DNA from: Sphingobacteruim zhuxiongii
GTDB taxonomy: Bacteria > Bacteroidota > Bacteroidia > Sphingobacteriales > Sphingobacteriaceae
Length of the DNA stretch: 64,000 bases
Assembly (NCBI RefSeq): GCF_009557615.1
Contig: NZ_CP045652.1
Span: forward strand, 2,852,001 to 2,916,000
Direction of reading: 5' to 3'
The position numbers and the translations under genes are program-made. The notes beneath the pieces were generated by a model. That model was not told where the DNA came from, made no database searches, and saw only the letters and a list, made by a program, of their open reading frames with translations. This document shows positions 15,416-24,018 of this stretch, piece by piece. Within the stretch, counting starts at the first letter, position 1. Every line of letters starts with the position of its first letter.

Positions 15416-17845
15416 TTGTCGCGAATATTGAGGAATATTGCACTATTATTTAGAATTAATACAAATAGATTGCAACTCAAACATATATACCGTATCATGT
15501 TTTTAGCCGTCCTTATCCATAGCAGCTTCACCCCGATCTTTGCTCAACAAAAAGCGAGATTCAAGGGCTATGTTATTGATAGTTTAGGGCAACCAATAAG
15601 TAACGGCTCTTTACGCTTTCAACCGGATCAAATCCAAGCATCGACAAACGAAAAAGGCTATTTCGAAACCGACCTTCATTATACGGGTCAATACCGATAT
15701 ACAATTACAGCTTTAGGCTATCAGCAAGATACTGGCTCCATAAATTTAACAACGCGTAGACAGCCTATCCGTTTCATGCTCTCGAACGCTGAGCAGCAAA
15801 TTGCAGAAATTACCGTCGTTGGACAGGTATTGAAAAGACCCACTCTGATTGACCCTCGAAATTCTGCCATGCCTGTCACGATCATCGATCGTCGAACTCT
15901 GGACCTCCTTGGAAGTCGTCGATTAGATGAAGTGCTACGTGAACAAACAGGAATGGCCATTGTCAATAATACAGCCGGCGGGAGTCGTTCTGTGGGTGTA
16001 CAGATGCAAGGGCTTTCTAGTCAGTATATCATGATCTTAATCGATGGGCAACCATTACTCGGGAGACAATCTGGAAATTTAGACCTATCGCGAATTCAAG
16101 TTTCTAACATTGAACGGATTGAAATTATAAAAGGAGCATCATCTTGCTTGTACGGAAATGACGCCCTAGGTGGAGCAATCAATATCATTACTCGCTTTGG
16201 AAGTACCTCTCCACAACTGCATTTACAAGCAAACTATGCAAGCTTCCATACGATAGACATGACTGCTGAAGCGGAGCGTAATTTCAACAAGAACAAGGGC
16301 TATTTACTTTTTTCAAGCAATTATTATAGAACCAATGGATTTAATAACAATAAGCGATATATGGAAGCAGGAACTACGGTTCCTCCATACACTAATTTCG
16401 CTGTGCAAGGGAAAATACGACATCAATTAAAAGATGAATCTGAGCTATTAAGCCTTAGCCTACGCGCAAATAATAGACACTCTGAAATGACCAGAAAATA
16501 TGCTTCAGATTACGAAATTATAGATCAGCAAGATGAGACAGATTTAAATGCTTCATTATCTTTTGATAAACGTTGGTCTAGTCAGTGGAAAAGTCTTACG
16601 AACTATTATTTTTCTCATTATCAATCAGATATTGCAGTAGACAATCAAGAGGCTTCAACATCACTTTCAAGTGATCGATTTCGGCAAGCCATTCATAAGA
16701 TCGAGCAACAAGCGGCATATCACAGATCGGGTTTCAATCTGACTTTGGGTGCAATGGTTCAACTAGAAAAAATGAACGTGGAAGCTAACTTGAATCAGCG
16801 GCAGCAATTGACCAGCAGTGTGTATGGGCAAGGAAACTATAATTGGGGAGCACATGTACTTCTTACAGCAGGAATACGATTTGATCATACGGTAAATTTT
16901 GGATCGCAGTTAAGTCCTAGTCTAGGAACGACCATTAAACTTTTAGATAATCTCAAATGGAAAACGGGCATTGCAACTGGCTTTAAAGCTCCTGACTTCC
17001 GGACTCGATATCAGGTATTCTACAATCCTTCAGCAAATTATTATGTGCTTGGCAATGAGGTTTTACGTGAAACCGTTGAACGAATGGATGCCGCTGGCGA
17101 ACTATCTGAGATTCGTACGGCAGTGCTCAAACAATTAGATCAGTCTCTAAATGCTGAAAAGAACACCTCTTTAAATACAGGTTTTCATTATACCCCCTTC
17201 AAGAACAGCCAGATTGAACTGAATGTATTCTATCACCGATTGCGCAATCAAATCAACAGTATTCAGGTTGCGACAGGTCAGCGTAATATGGCAGTCTACT
17301 CGTTTCAGAATCTCCCAAGTGCAGTAAATAAGGGAATTGAAGCCAATTGGCAAGCGGAAATATTTACCGGACTACAGTTATCCGGAGGTTACCAATATTT
17401 AATCGCGAAAGATCTATCGGTACAAGACAGCATTCGGGCAAATGTATGGCCATACAGTCAGAATATACATGATCCCAAAACAGGAAACGCTTATAAGCCA
17501 TCCGCTAAAGATTATTGGGGATTGGAAAACCGATCGAGACATCAATTTAATCTGGGAGTAATCTACCGCTATGAACCTTGGAATCTAAGTTTCAATCTGC
17601 GTGCTATTTTTCGAGGAAAATACCCATTCATGGATTTAAATGGAAATCGCTTCATCGACAAATATGACAGCTATGTGGATAGCCATATCATTTACTACGC
17701 CGGAATCGAAAAGAAATTCAATAGTAGGCCATTAAGCATTCGTGTGAATATGGATAATATGACAAATTATATCAATTACATGATTCCTGGACAAATGGGA
17801 CGAATGACAAGTATCGGTCTATCCTACCGTATTATTAAAAACTAA
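15416..17845 (+). CDS. TonB-dependent heme/hemoprotein receptor
   Basis: The roughly 800-residue outer-membrane protein has a signal region ending PIFAQQ and a CarboxypepD-reg-like domain (about residues 47-132). A TonB box region EITVVGQ follows, then a plug domain with QMQGLSSQYIMILIDGQPLLG and IERIEIIKGASSCLYGNDALGGAINIITR, and a 22-strand-type barrel to the C-terminus. It is followed after 5 bp by HmuY and then heme oxygenase, so heme or hemoproteins are the likely substrate (HmuR-like). The first possible start is TTG at 15416; an ATG at 15497 is the alternative but gives a signal peptide without positive residues, so the TTG is plausible. Regulation by the nearby Fur-type site is likely. 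Confidence 0.9.
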   Translation: MSRILRNIALLFRINTNRLQLKHIYRIMFLAVLIHSSFTPIFAQQKARFKGYVIDSLGQPISNGSLRFQPDQIQASTNEKGYFETDLHYTGQYRYTITALGYQQDTGSINLTTRRQPIRFMLSNAEQQIAEITVVGQVLKRPTLIDPRNSAMPVTIIDRRTLDLLGSRRLDEVLREQTGMAIVNNTAGGSRSVGVQMQGLSSQYIMILIDGQPLLGRQSGNLDLSRIQVSNIERIEIIKGASSCLYGNDALGGAINIITRFGSTSPQLHLQANYASFHTIDMTAEAERNFNKNKGYLLFSSNYYRTNGFNNNKRYMEAGTTVPPYTNFAVQGKIRHQLKDESELLSLSLRANNRHSEMTRKYASDYEIIDQQDETDLNASLSFDKRWSSQWKSLTNYYFSHYQSDIAVDNQEASTSLSSDRFRQAIHKIEQQAAYHRSGFNLTLGAMVQLEKMNVEANLNQRQQLTSSVYGQGNYNWGAHVLLTAGIRFDHTVNFGSQLSPSLGTTIKLLDNLKWKTGIATGFKAPDFRTRYQVFYNPSANYYVLGNEVLRETVERMDAAGELSEIRTAVLKQLDQSLNAEKNTSLNTGFHYTPFKNSQIELNVFYHRLRNQINSIQVATGQRNMAVYSFQNLPSAVNKGIEANWQAEIFTGLQLSGGYQYLIAKDLSVQDSIRANVWPYSQNIHDPKTGNAYKPSAKDYWGLENRSRHQFNLGVIYRYEPWNLSFNLRAIFRGKYPFMDLNGNRFIDKYDSYVDSHIIYYAGIEKKFNSRPLSIRVNMDNMTNYINYMIPGQMGRMTSIGLSYRIIKN

Positions 17846-17850
17846 AGAAC

Positions 17851-18555
17851 ATGAAAAATATCAACTATCTAAAAATAATAGTCCCAGTCCTGTTGCTGAC
17901 GTTTACAGCCTGCAGCAAGTCGAATGAGGGACCAACTGTCGACTTGGAAGATGGGGTAAGCGTGCTCATCAGCAATCTGGCCGGAGATGTCGATGCTTCT
18001 GTAGGAAGCACAGGACCAGGCAAAGAGAAACGTGACTTTCACACCTTTTTATTCCGCTTCGCCGATAAGAAACAAACCTGGCTTAAGAATGCTCAGGATT
18101 CAGCTAGTCATTTATCCAAAACAGAGTGGGATTTAGCATTTAGTAACTACTATAATAGTAGCATTTATATCAACAATGGGAGTCAGCAGAATGTTCCATT
18201 TTCAGGAAATGCTTCTAAGCATAAAATGCTCTTAATAGAGAAAGATTACGATTCCGTTGATACCGCTCCCTCGGATTCAGAATTCGACAAAAGCACGCTA
18301 TACAATATCGGAATGGTAACTAGCGAGGATTCTAAGGGTTGGTATAACTATAACATGACCTCTCATCTGGTTCAAGTGATTCCTAACAGAACCTACGTGC
18401 TAAAACTCAATAACGGCAAATATGGGAAACTGCAATTCATTAGCGTTTACAAAAACAATCCGCCAGTAGTAACCGACTTAAACTGGCCTGCCCCCTACTT
18501 CACCTTCCGATATTTCATTCAGGAAGACGGCAGTAAAAATCTTAGAACAAAATAA
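17851..18555 (+). CDS. hmuY: HmuY family heme-binding lipoprotein
   Basis: The 234-residue protein has a lipoprotein signal (VPVLLLTFTAC, lipid cysteine at residue 21). Its C-terminal half fits the HmuY family: SKTEWDLAFSNYYNSSIYINNG, GWYNYNMTSHLVQVIPNRTYVLKLNNGKYGKLQFIS and the terminal YFTFRYFIQEDGSKNL, given here in shortened form. HmuY is an outer-membrane hemophore-like lipoprotein that takes heme from host or environmental hemoproteins and hands it to the TonB receptor. It lies 5 bp after the receptor gene and 19 bp before heme oxygenase. The axial heme ligands (two His in P. gingivalis HmuY) cannot be assigned with confidence, since the family varies at these positions. Confidence 0.88.
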   Translation: MKNINYLKIIVPVLLLTFTACSKSNEGPTVDLEDGVSVLISNLAGDVDASVGSTGPGKEKRDFHTFLFRFADKKQTWLKNAQDSASHLSKTEWDLAFSNYYNSSIYINNGSQQNVPFSGNASKHKMLLIEKDYDSVDTAPSDSEFDKSTLYNIGMVTSEDSKGWYNYNMTSHLVQVIPNRTYVLKLNNGKYGKLQFISVYKNNPPVVTDLNWPAPYFTFRYFIQEDGSKNLRTK

Positions 18556-18574
18556 ATACTTAAATAGAATAATT

Positions 18575-19135
18575 ATGTTGAGCGAAAGAATCAAAACAGC
18601 AACTAAAGACGGTCACCAAGAATTGGAAAAACAAGTGGTATACCGTATAAAAGCAATAGAAAACAACAAAGACTATGTTGAGTTATTAAAATATTTCTTT
18701 GCTTATTTCGAGACCCTAGAGCAACAAATTGCCTCCTTTATACCAGATGCCCTGCAAGATTACTTCAGCGTTCGCCGAAGTGCTAAAGATATTGCTAAGG
18801 ATATTGAGGTCTTGGGTTCATCAGTCGCAGATTTACCACAAGCTTTTCTGCCTGCAATTGAAAACAAAAATCAAGCTATTGGAGCATTGTATGTTTTAGA
18901 AGGGTCTATTATGGGAGGTCCATTTATTGTAAAAATGTTCGAGAAAGTGGGTATTGAATCAGGTTTCAATTTCTTCCAAGGCTATGGGGATCAGTCGGCA
19001 GAGAAATGGCTCGAGTTTACCAAAATCATAAACCAAGAGGTTAATCAGGAAGCTGACATTGAAGAAGCCATCGCGAGTGCGAAAAACACGTTTGAACAAT
19101 TTGCAAATACTTTCACAAATACTATTAACGCATAA
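18575..19135 (+). CDS. Biliverdin-producing heme oxygenase
   Basis: The 186-residue protein is all-helical and matches heme oxygenase. The proximal heme ligand is His14 in ATKDGHQELE, and the distal-helix region is GALYVLEGSIMGGPFI (about residues 108-123), resembling the LYVLEGSxLGG segment of bacterial HemO/BphO proteins. It opens heme with oxygen and reducing power to give iron, CO and biliverdin in the cytoplasm. It lies 19 bp after hmuY and 5 bp before the second lipoprotein, so it belongs to the uptake operon and would release iron from heme imported by HmuTUV. The length is slightly short for the family (about 190-220) but all core helices appear to be present. Confidence 0.85.
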   Translation: MLSERIKTATKDGHQELEKQVVYRIKAIENNKDYVELLKYFFAYFETLEQQIASFIPDALQDYFSVRRSAKDIAKDIEVLGSSVADLPQAFLPAIENKNQAIGALYVLEGSIMGGPFIVKMFEKVGIESGFNFFQGYGDQSAEKWLEFTKIINQEVNQEADIEEAIASAKNTFEQFANTFTNTINA

Positions 19136-19140
19136 CTAAC

Positions 19141-19737
19141 ATGATGAAATCCTTTAAATCTACATTCCTTTTATTCGCAGTTACTGGACTGGCTTGGACT
19201 ACAATTAGCTCCTGCTCAGACGACAAAGAAGTTGCTACTCCAAAACTCTCAGACAGCAATGCTAAGACTGAACTTGCGAAGATTACAATTCCTCCGAGCA
19301 AGAAGGTCTTCTTTGATTTTAAAACCAATAGCCTTCAAGACAGCGCAAAAAGCATGGTAAACTTATCGGGGATGTACGGTTCAAATCTCAAGAATTCGCG
19401 TTCAGATGTGTACGCTATGGGCTATTTTGATAAAGAAAATACATCTATTGAAAAACTTACCTTACAGGATGTTTTATCTCAAAAACTAACGTCTACTGAC
19501 GCTTTTACTATCGACGCTTCAAGTGCTGGTGCCCCGGCAACAGGACCTACATGGATTATTTATGACTTCAAAAATAATCATGCAGTCTATCCTACTGCAA
19601 ATCGATACATCGTCATGTATAAAGGCACTGCGCTAAATGATGAAGCCGATGAGCTTTATGTTATCAATGCAGCTTCGGTTACCGCCGCACAAGGCACCGC
19701 TAACTACGAAATCAATGTAAAAAAATTCGTAAAATAG
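19141..19737 (+). CDS. Heme-locus lipoprotein, possibly a divergent HmuY-like protein
   Basis: The 198-residue protein has a lipoprotein signal with a lipid cysteine at about residue 25 (WTTISSCSDD). I do not recognise it with certainty. Two stretches parallel the preceding HmuY protein: KKVFFDFKTNSLQDSA near the start of the mature part, and TWIIYDFKNNHAVYPTANRYIVMYKG, which aligns by eye with WYNYNMTSHLVQVIPNRTYVLKLNNG. A shared W-x-x-Y, an H, a P and N-R followed by a hydrophobic strand suggest the same fold. It is 5 bp after heme oxygenase and is followed by a strong terminator, so it is the last gene of the heme operon. A role in extracellular heme capture is inferred. Confidence 0.7.
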   Translation: MMKSFKSTFLLFAVTGLAWTTISSCSDDKEVATPKLSDSNAKTELAKITIPPSKKVFFDFKTNSLQDSAKSMVNLSGMYGSNLKNSRSDVYAMGYFDKENTSIEKLTLQDVLSQKLTSTDAFTIDASSAGAPATGPTWIIYDFKNNHAVYPTANRYIVMYKGTALNDEADELYVINAASVTAAQGTANYEINVKKFVK

Positions 19738-19758
19738 TATAGCTGGCTCGTTTAGCTG

Positions 19759-19791
19759 AAAAGGACTGTTAAATAAAACAGTCCTTTTTTT
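19759..19791 (+). terminator. Terminator of the heme receptor operon
   Basis: A 12-bp perfect stem (19759-19770 with 19777-19788, loop AAATAA) is followed by further T residues. It lies 21 bp after the last lipoprotein gene and closes the receptor-hmuY-heme oxygenase-lipoprotein operon. Confidence 0.9.
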
Positions 19792-20058
19792 ATGTATCCG
19801 ATCAAAAAAAATCTATAATCAGGTTTACCTGAAAATTGAAAGGTTCAATCTAAGCTATTTTCTAACTATTCTAGGCGAGATCGTATATGTGTCTTGCGCA
19901 AAATTTAGCTTGTTACCATGGTCGAATATTTAACCGTTCACGAGCATGAATATGGATACTTACTAAATAATCGATATCAATTTAATGCTCAATAACTCCA
20001 ATTTTACGCCTAAATTTCGTACATTCATTTCTTCTAACCAGAGCCAAAAAACACAACG
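19792..20058. other. Intergenic region before the hydroxyacid dehydrogenase gene
   Basis: After the terminator there are 267 bp of AT-rich DNA. I find no reading frame with coding character, no clear TAnnTTTG element at a sensible distance and no strong hairpin. The promoter for the dehydrogenase-glycerate kinase pair must lie here but I cannot place it. Confidence 0.4.
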
Positions 20059-21039
20059 ATGAAAGTCTTTATCAACAAAATTATCCCAGAAATAGGCATG
20101 CAATTACTAGCACGTCCTGACATCGACTTAATCATGCCTGAGAATCCTGAGATCAGCTATGATGAATGGATAAGTTATTGCCAACAATGCGATGCTATCT
20201 TGAATATTGGGGCATATAAGATTGATGCTAAATTCTTTGATTTATGTCCATCGGTAAAAGCTGTATCGCTGTTCTCTGTCGGATACGATCAAGTAGATTT
20301 AGCAGAGGCTACTCGAAGAGGAATCCCTGTTTCCAATACTCCCGATGTATTAAGCAGAGCAACGTCTGACATTGCTTTTCTACTAATGCTGATGGTTTCT
20401 AGATTAGCATCCTTTCATACGAATCAAGTACGTTTGGGCGTCCGGTTTAAGTACTTTAATCCGGTTGCGAACCTAGGACAGGAACTATATGGTAAAACAC
20501 TAGGTATATTCGGCTTGGGAAGAATAGGCATTGAAATGGCATTGAAATGCCAAGCAGCATACCAGATGAAAATCATCTACCATAATAGAAATAGACATCC
20601 AGAGTTAGAAGAAAGCATAAATGCGACTTATGTTTCATTTGAGGAACTTTTAGCTCAATCTGACGTACTTTCCATTCATGCGAATTACGCGCCAGAATAT
20701 CGTGGAAAATTTGATGCATCAGTCTTTCAGCAGATGAAATCGAATGCTATCCTAGTAAATACAGCTCGAGGAGGATTTATTAATGAGGATGATCTCTACA
20801 AAGCGCTAAAAACCGAACAAATATGGGGAGCAGGTTTGGATGTATCTGATCCTGAACCTATGTTACCGGACAATCCTTTACTCGATCTAGAAAGGGTCTG
20901 TGTATTACCACATATTGGTTCCGCTACATTTGAAGCAAGGTCTGGAATGGCAAAAACAGCCGCCGAGAACATCATTGCTTTTGTGGAAGGAAAACCTTTG
21001 CTTACTTGTTTAAACCCTGAAGTCTACACAAATTCCTAA
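20059..21039 (+). CDS. D-isomer-specific 2-hydroxyacid dehydrogenase (glyoxylate/hydroxypyruvate reductase type)
   Basis: The 326-residue protein has the two-domain 2-hydroxyacid dehydrogenase layout. The NAD(P)-binding motif is GIFGLGRIGIE (GLGRIG at 152-157). The catalytic Arg is in NTARGGFINEDDL, the Glu in GLDVSDPEP and the His in LPHIGSAT near residue 285. SVGYDQVDLAEATRRGIPVSNTP is typical for the glyoxylate/hydroxypyruvate reductase group. It would reduce hydroxypyruvate (or glyoxylate) to D-glycerate (or glycolate). The stop overlaps the next start (TAATG), so it is translationally coupled to glycerate kinase, which supports hydroxypyruvate as substrate. Both genes converge with the large operon at 22-36 kb, whose pathway could feed them. 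Coenzyme preference cannot be stated. Confidence 0.88.
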   Translation: MKVFINKIIPEIGMQLLARPDIDLIMPENPEISYDEWISYCQQCDAILNIGAYKIDAKFFDLCPSVKAVSLFSVGYDQVDLAEATRRGIPVSNTPDVLSRATSDIAFLLMLMVSRLASFHTNQVRLGVRFKYFNPVANLGQELYGKTLGIFGLGRIGIEMALKCQAAYQMKIIYHNRNRHPELEESINATYVSFEELLAQSDVLSIHANYAPEYRGKFDASVFQQMKSNAILVNTARGGFINEDDLYKALKTEQIWGAGLDVSDPEPMLPDNPLLDLERVCVLPHIGSATFEARSGMAKTAAENIIAFVEGKPLLTCLNPEVYTNS

Positions 21040-22175
21040 TGATGAATATCTTAATAGCCCCTAATAGTTTTAAGGGGAGCCTTACTGCTGAAGAAGTTGC
21101 TGACGCGATTGCTGAAGGTCTCAATCAGAGTAAAATCAAGGCTAATTTGGTAAAGTTCCCTATTGCTGATGGCGGCGATCACACCTCGTTCTTAATGACC
21201 AAACATCTAAACGGCAGCATGCATACGCTGCTAGTTAAAGGTGCCTATCTTCAAAATACAGAAGCACATTACGGTCTACTAGTTGATAGAAAAACTGCCA
21301 TAATAGAGGTTGCAGAAACATCTGGATTTAAATCTATTATTGGTGAATTGCGAAGTCCTATGCATTCAAGCACCTATGGTTTGGGCGAACTTATTCTCCA
21401 TAATATTGAAAAGGGTGTGCGTTCATTTATCATCTGCCTAGGAGGATCAGCAACAGTCGACGGGGGATTAGGTATGTTGCAAGCACTCGGATTAGAATGT
21501 CTCGATAAATCAGGTAAGGTTTTGCAAGCAGGGCCTTCAAATTTCGTAGACGTCGCGAGCCTTGACTTAAGTAATCTAAATAAGACAATAGCTGGTATAG
21601 ACTTCACGATCCTTTGCGACGTAGAAAATAGACTATTGGGTCCAGAAGGTGCTGCCGCAGTATTTGGCCCGCAGAAGGGAGCTTCAGAAACGGATGTGAT
21701 TGCATTAGAGGAATTCCTATCTCAATTTGAGTACTTAACGAAAAAACATACTGGAAAATCATTGAATAAAGTAATTGGAGGCGGTGCAGCGGGAGGTCTA
21801 GGTGCTGCTTTCAAGGTCTTTATGCATGCTGACATGCAGAAAGGGGCAGCTTATTTCTGTAAACTTACCCAGATTGAATCCCAAATTCAACAAGCTGATT
21901 GGGTTATCACTGGAGAAGGAAGTATTGACTCGCAATCTTTGGAAGGTAAAGCACCGGTAGTCTTAGCAGAATTAGCAAGAAAAGCAAACAAACCAATTAT
22001 TGGACTTGCAGGTAATATTCCTAGAACTATAGATTCACAATTACAAGATTATTTCACAGCATTATTCGCCATTGGAAACAGACCTGAAGAATTACCGAAA
22101 GCAATAAAACATACGACAGTAAATCTTCAACGAACAGCCAAGCAAATCGGGATGTTGTTAAATGTTTTAAAATAA
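21039..22175 (+). CDS. glxK: Glycerate kinase (GlxK/GarK type)
   Basis: The 378-residue protein starts MNILIAPNSFKGSLTAEEVA and contains PIADGGDHTS, AEVAETSGF-like (IIEVAETSGF), CLGGSATVDGGLGMLQALG, GGGAAGGLGAAF and ITGEGSIDSQSLEGKAP. These are the signatures of the class II glycerate kinase family (PF02595). It phosphorylates D-glycerate, in E. coli to 2-phosphoglycerate, which enters lower glycolysis. It shares TAATG with the upstream reductase gene (a second ATG follows at 21042), so the two enzymes likely act in sequence: hydroxypyruvate or tartronate semialdehyde to glycerate to phosphoglycerate. Full length for the family, with no missing motif. Confidence 0.93.
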   Translation: MMNILIAPNSFKGSLTAEEVADAIAEGLNQSKIKANLVKFPIADGGDHTSFLMTKHLNGSMHTLLVKGAYLQNTEAHYGLLVDRKTAIIEVAETSGFKSIIGELRSPMHSSTYGLGELILHNIEKGVRSFIICLGGSATVDGGLGMLQALGLECLDKSGKVLQAGPSNFVDVASLDLSNLNKTIAGIDFTILCDVENRLLGPEGAAAVFGPQKGASETDVIALEEFLSQFEYLTKKHTGKSLNKVIGGGAAGGLGAAFKVFMHADMQKGAAYFCKLTQIESQIQQADWVITGEGSIDSQSLEGKAPVVLAELARKANKPIIGLAGNIPRTIDSQLQDYFTALFAIGNRPEELPKAIKHTTVNLQRTAKQIGMLLNVLK

Positions 22176-22208
22176 AAAATCGGCTGCTAAGTGTAAAATT
22201 GCAGCCGA
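22174..22208 (-). terminator. Terminator closing the 12-gene operon on the minus strand
   Basis: An 8-bp GC-rich stem (TCGGCTGC at 22180-22187 with GCAGCCGA at 22201-22208, 13-nt loop) is followed on the minus strand by ATTTTTTA. It lies 41 bp after the stop of the secreted TIM-barrel gene, the last of the operon, and abuts the glxK stop. On the plus strand there is no T-run, so it serves the minus strand. Confidence 0.8.
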
Positions 22209-22248
22209 CTAAACATCACATGATTGAAACAAAAACGATCTTTAATGA

Positions 22249-23922
22249 TTAGAAATAACCATATTGCTTTACGTCGCCATAGTTTAGCGCGACTTCCAAA
22301 CGCTTGACAACAAATATCCCGCCTTTAGATAAAATACTGACTTCATTATCCCCTTTTATTAGGGCATTCTTTGGAATTTCAAATACATATACTTCTTCTC
22401 CATCCTGCAGACCTTTGATACGGTCGTATTTAACCGCAACGCTGCTCTCTAAAGGATTAACTGATTTCCCGTTAATCTTCACCTCCATTCTAGCTTTCTT
22501 ATCCGCACGGAGAAATAGAAGCTGTGATTGAATACTTTGAGAATTCACTTGATCAGCGACAAAGATTCCAACTTTGCTCAACTTTCCATTACCGCATGCC
22601 ATCGGAAGATCCGCAACCTGAAGGACACCATAAGCATTGGTTACCCCGTCTGATGCGCAATAGATCTTATTACGCTTACTCAACAAAGCAGGGTCTCCTA
22701 GGTCTGTTAACAGTCTTTGTGAACGTGTTCTGCAAACCAATCCACTCTCATTTACTGCCTTGGCGTAATCTACCTTTGCATCATTTTCAAAATAGAAATT
22801 GAACAAGTACAATCCGTCAGCACCTTGCCCTAGAATATGGGAAGCCATACCGCGATACATACCTTCGGAGAAAAACTCCCGAGGTTGATAGCCGCCATCA
22901 TCAATTGAACCATAGACTGGAATGGTTTTACTAAATCCTTTAAATAAATCTCTTTTAAATTTAGCAATTGGTGTCGCTGTCTCACCTCGCCAATGTGCAC
23001 CAATAGATATAAAATCTATTAATCCTTGCTTATGCCATTCGCGTACATCTAATCCTTTTTCTAAGCTACCATCAACAGTGATTGGAACGCGTACGGAAAG
23101 TAAAATTTTCTTTTTTCTTACAGTCGCTACTGAATCAACCATATGCTTGACCGATTTAACAAATGATGTTACCAACGGCGCCTTCGCTGATCCTTCACCG
23201 GTCTTAAACAGCACAATAAACCGCATAAAATCCAGATCATAACCATCTATTTGCGGATATTTTTCTAGTTGCTCACGGATTAAATTCAACTTATGATTTC
23301 GTACTTCTTCATAGGTGAAATCAAGCGCTTGCGCACTGTTCATACCTTGTGAAGGGTCTCCCGTATAATATTGGGGATTGTTATACCAAAAATCAGGATA
23401 GGAAACTCGGCATTTAGACGCTGTATCTGCAAAATGCAGATCGTTTACACGGAAAGTAATGAATGCTTCCATTCCTCTTTCCTTTGCACGCGTAAGCGAA
23501 GCATCAATGATGTCAGTACCTTCTTTTTCTAAGCTTAGAAAGTTAGCGTAATAATGTTTAAAAGCATCACGCTCCGATGTACTTTTATCGCATGATAAAG
23601 TACCATTTCTATCATCTCCGAAAGTGCGCTCATATTTTGAACGGTAGTATACGAAGTCACTACCTGTACACATCATATACGTGGTTACGACCTTACTATC
23701 CGCTACAATATCTACATAGCGATTAATATCTTTTCGGGACAAATTACCTTTGCGATTGAACCACATATTGGCAAGCGCATCAGTTCCATCATTGTTGTGA
23801 ATTATACGAAAACCCTTGGCTTTTTGCTGATCTTTGGGCTCTGAAGAAGAACTTAATCCTAATAAGAGAAGAACAGCAAAAAAGCATTTAATAAGGGTCT
23901 TGTGGTTTAGGTTGATAGTCAT
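22249..23922 (-). CDS. Secreted TIM-barrel protein, glycoside-hydrolase-like
   Basis: The 557-residue protein has a signal peptide (LIKCFFAVLLLLGLSSSSE). The main domain looks like a beta/alpha barrel of the glycoside-hydrolase-like superfamily (GHL10/DUF-type). Supporting segments are AFITFRVNDLHF, DGYDLDFMRFIVLF (strand end with two Asp, where catalytic acids usually sit), ILLSVRVPITV, FISIGAHWRG and DGLYLFNFYF. The last 150 residues seem beta-rich with a jelly-roll-like pattern (KARMEVKINGKSVNPL). I cannot name a substrate or GH family. It is the last gene of the operon from 36091, 96 bp after the MFS gene, and is followed by the terminator at 22174-22208. The same D-x-D barrel signature recurs in the proteins at 50534 and 51857. 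Confidence 0.7.
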   Translation of the reverse strand: MTINLNHKTLIKCFFAVLLLLGLSSSSEPKDQQKAKGFRIIHNNDGTDALANMWFNRKGNLSRKDINRYVDIVADSKVVTTYMMCTGSDFVYYRSKYERTFGDDRNGTLSCDKSTSERDAFKHYYANFLSLEKEGTDIIDASLTRAKERGMEAFITFRVNDLHFADTASKCRVSYPDFWYNNPQYYTGDPSQGMNSAQALDFTYEEVRNHKLNLIREQLEKYPQIDGYDLDFMRFIVLFKTGEGSAKAPLVTSFVKSVKHMVDSVATVRKKKILLSVRVPITVDGSLEKGLDVREWHKQGLIDFISIGAHWRGETATPIAKFKRDLFKGFSKTIPVYGSIDDGGYQPREFFSEGMYRGMASHILGQGADGLYLFNFYFENDAKVDYAKAVNESGLVCRTRSQRLLTDLGDPALLSKRNKIYCASDGVTNAYGVLQVADLPMACGNGKLSKVGIFVADQVNSQSIQSQLLFLRADKKARMEVKINGKSVNPLESSVAVKYDRIKGLQDGEEVYVFEIPKNALIKGDNEVSILSKGGIFVVKRLEVALNYGDVKQYGYF

Positions 23923-24018
23923 TATTAAATTTCGTTGAGAAGGTTGATCTCAAAAGCTCTAAAGCTTATGATACAATATTAATTATTTACTATCAGGTAA
24001 CCGTCCTGTGCTTACCGC

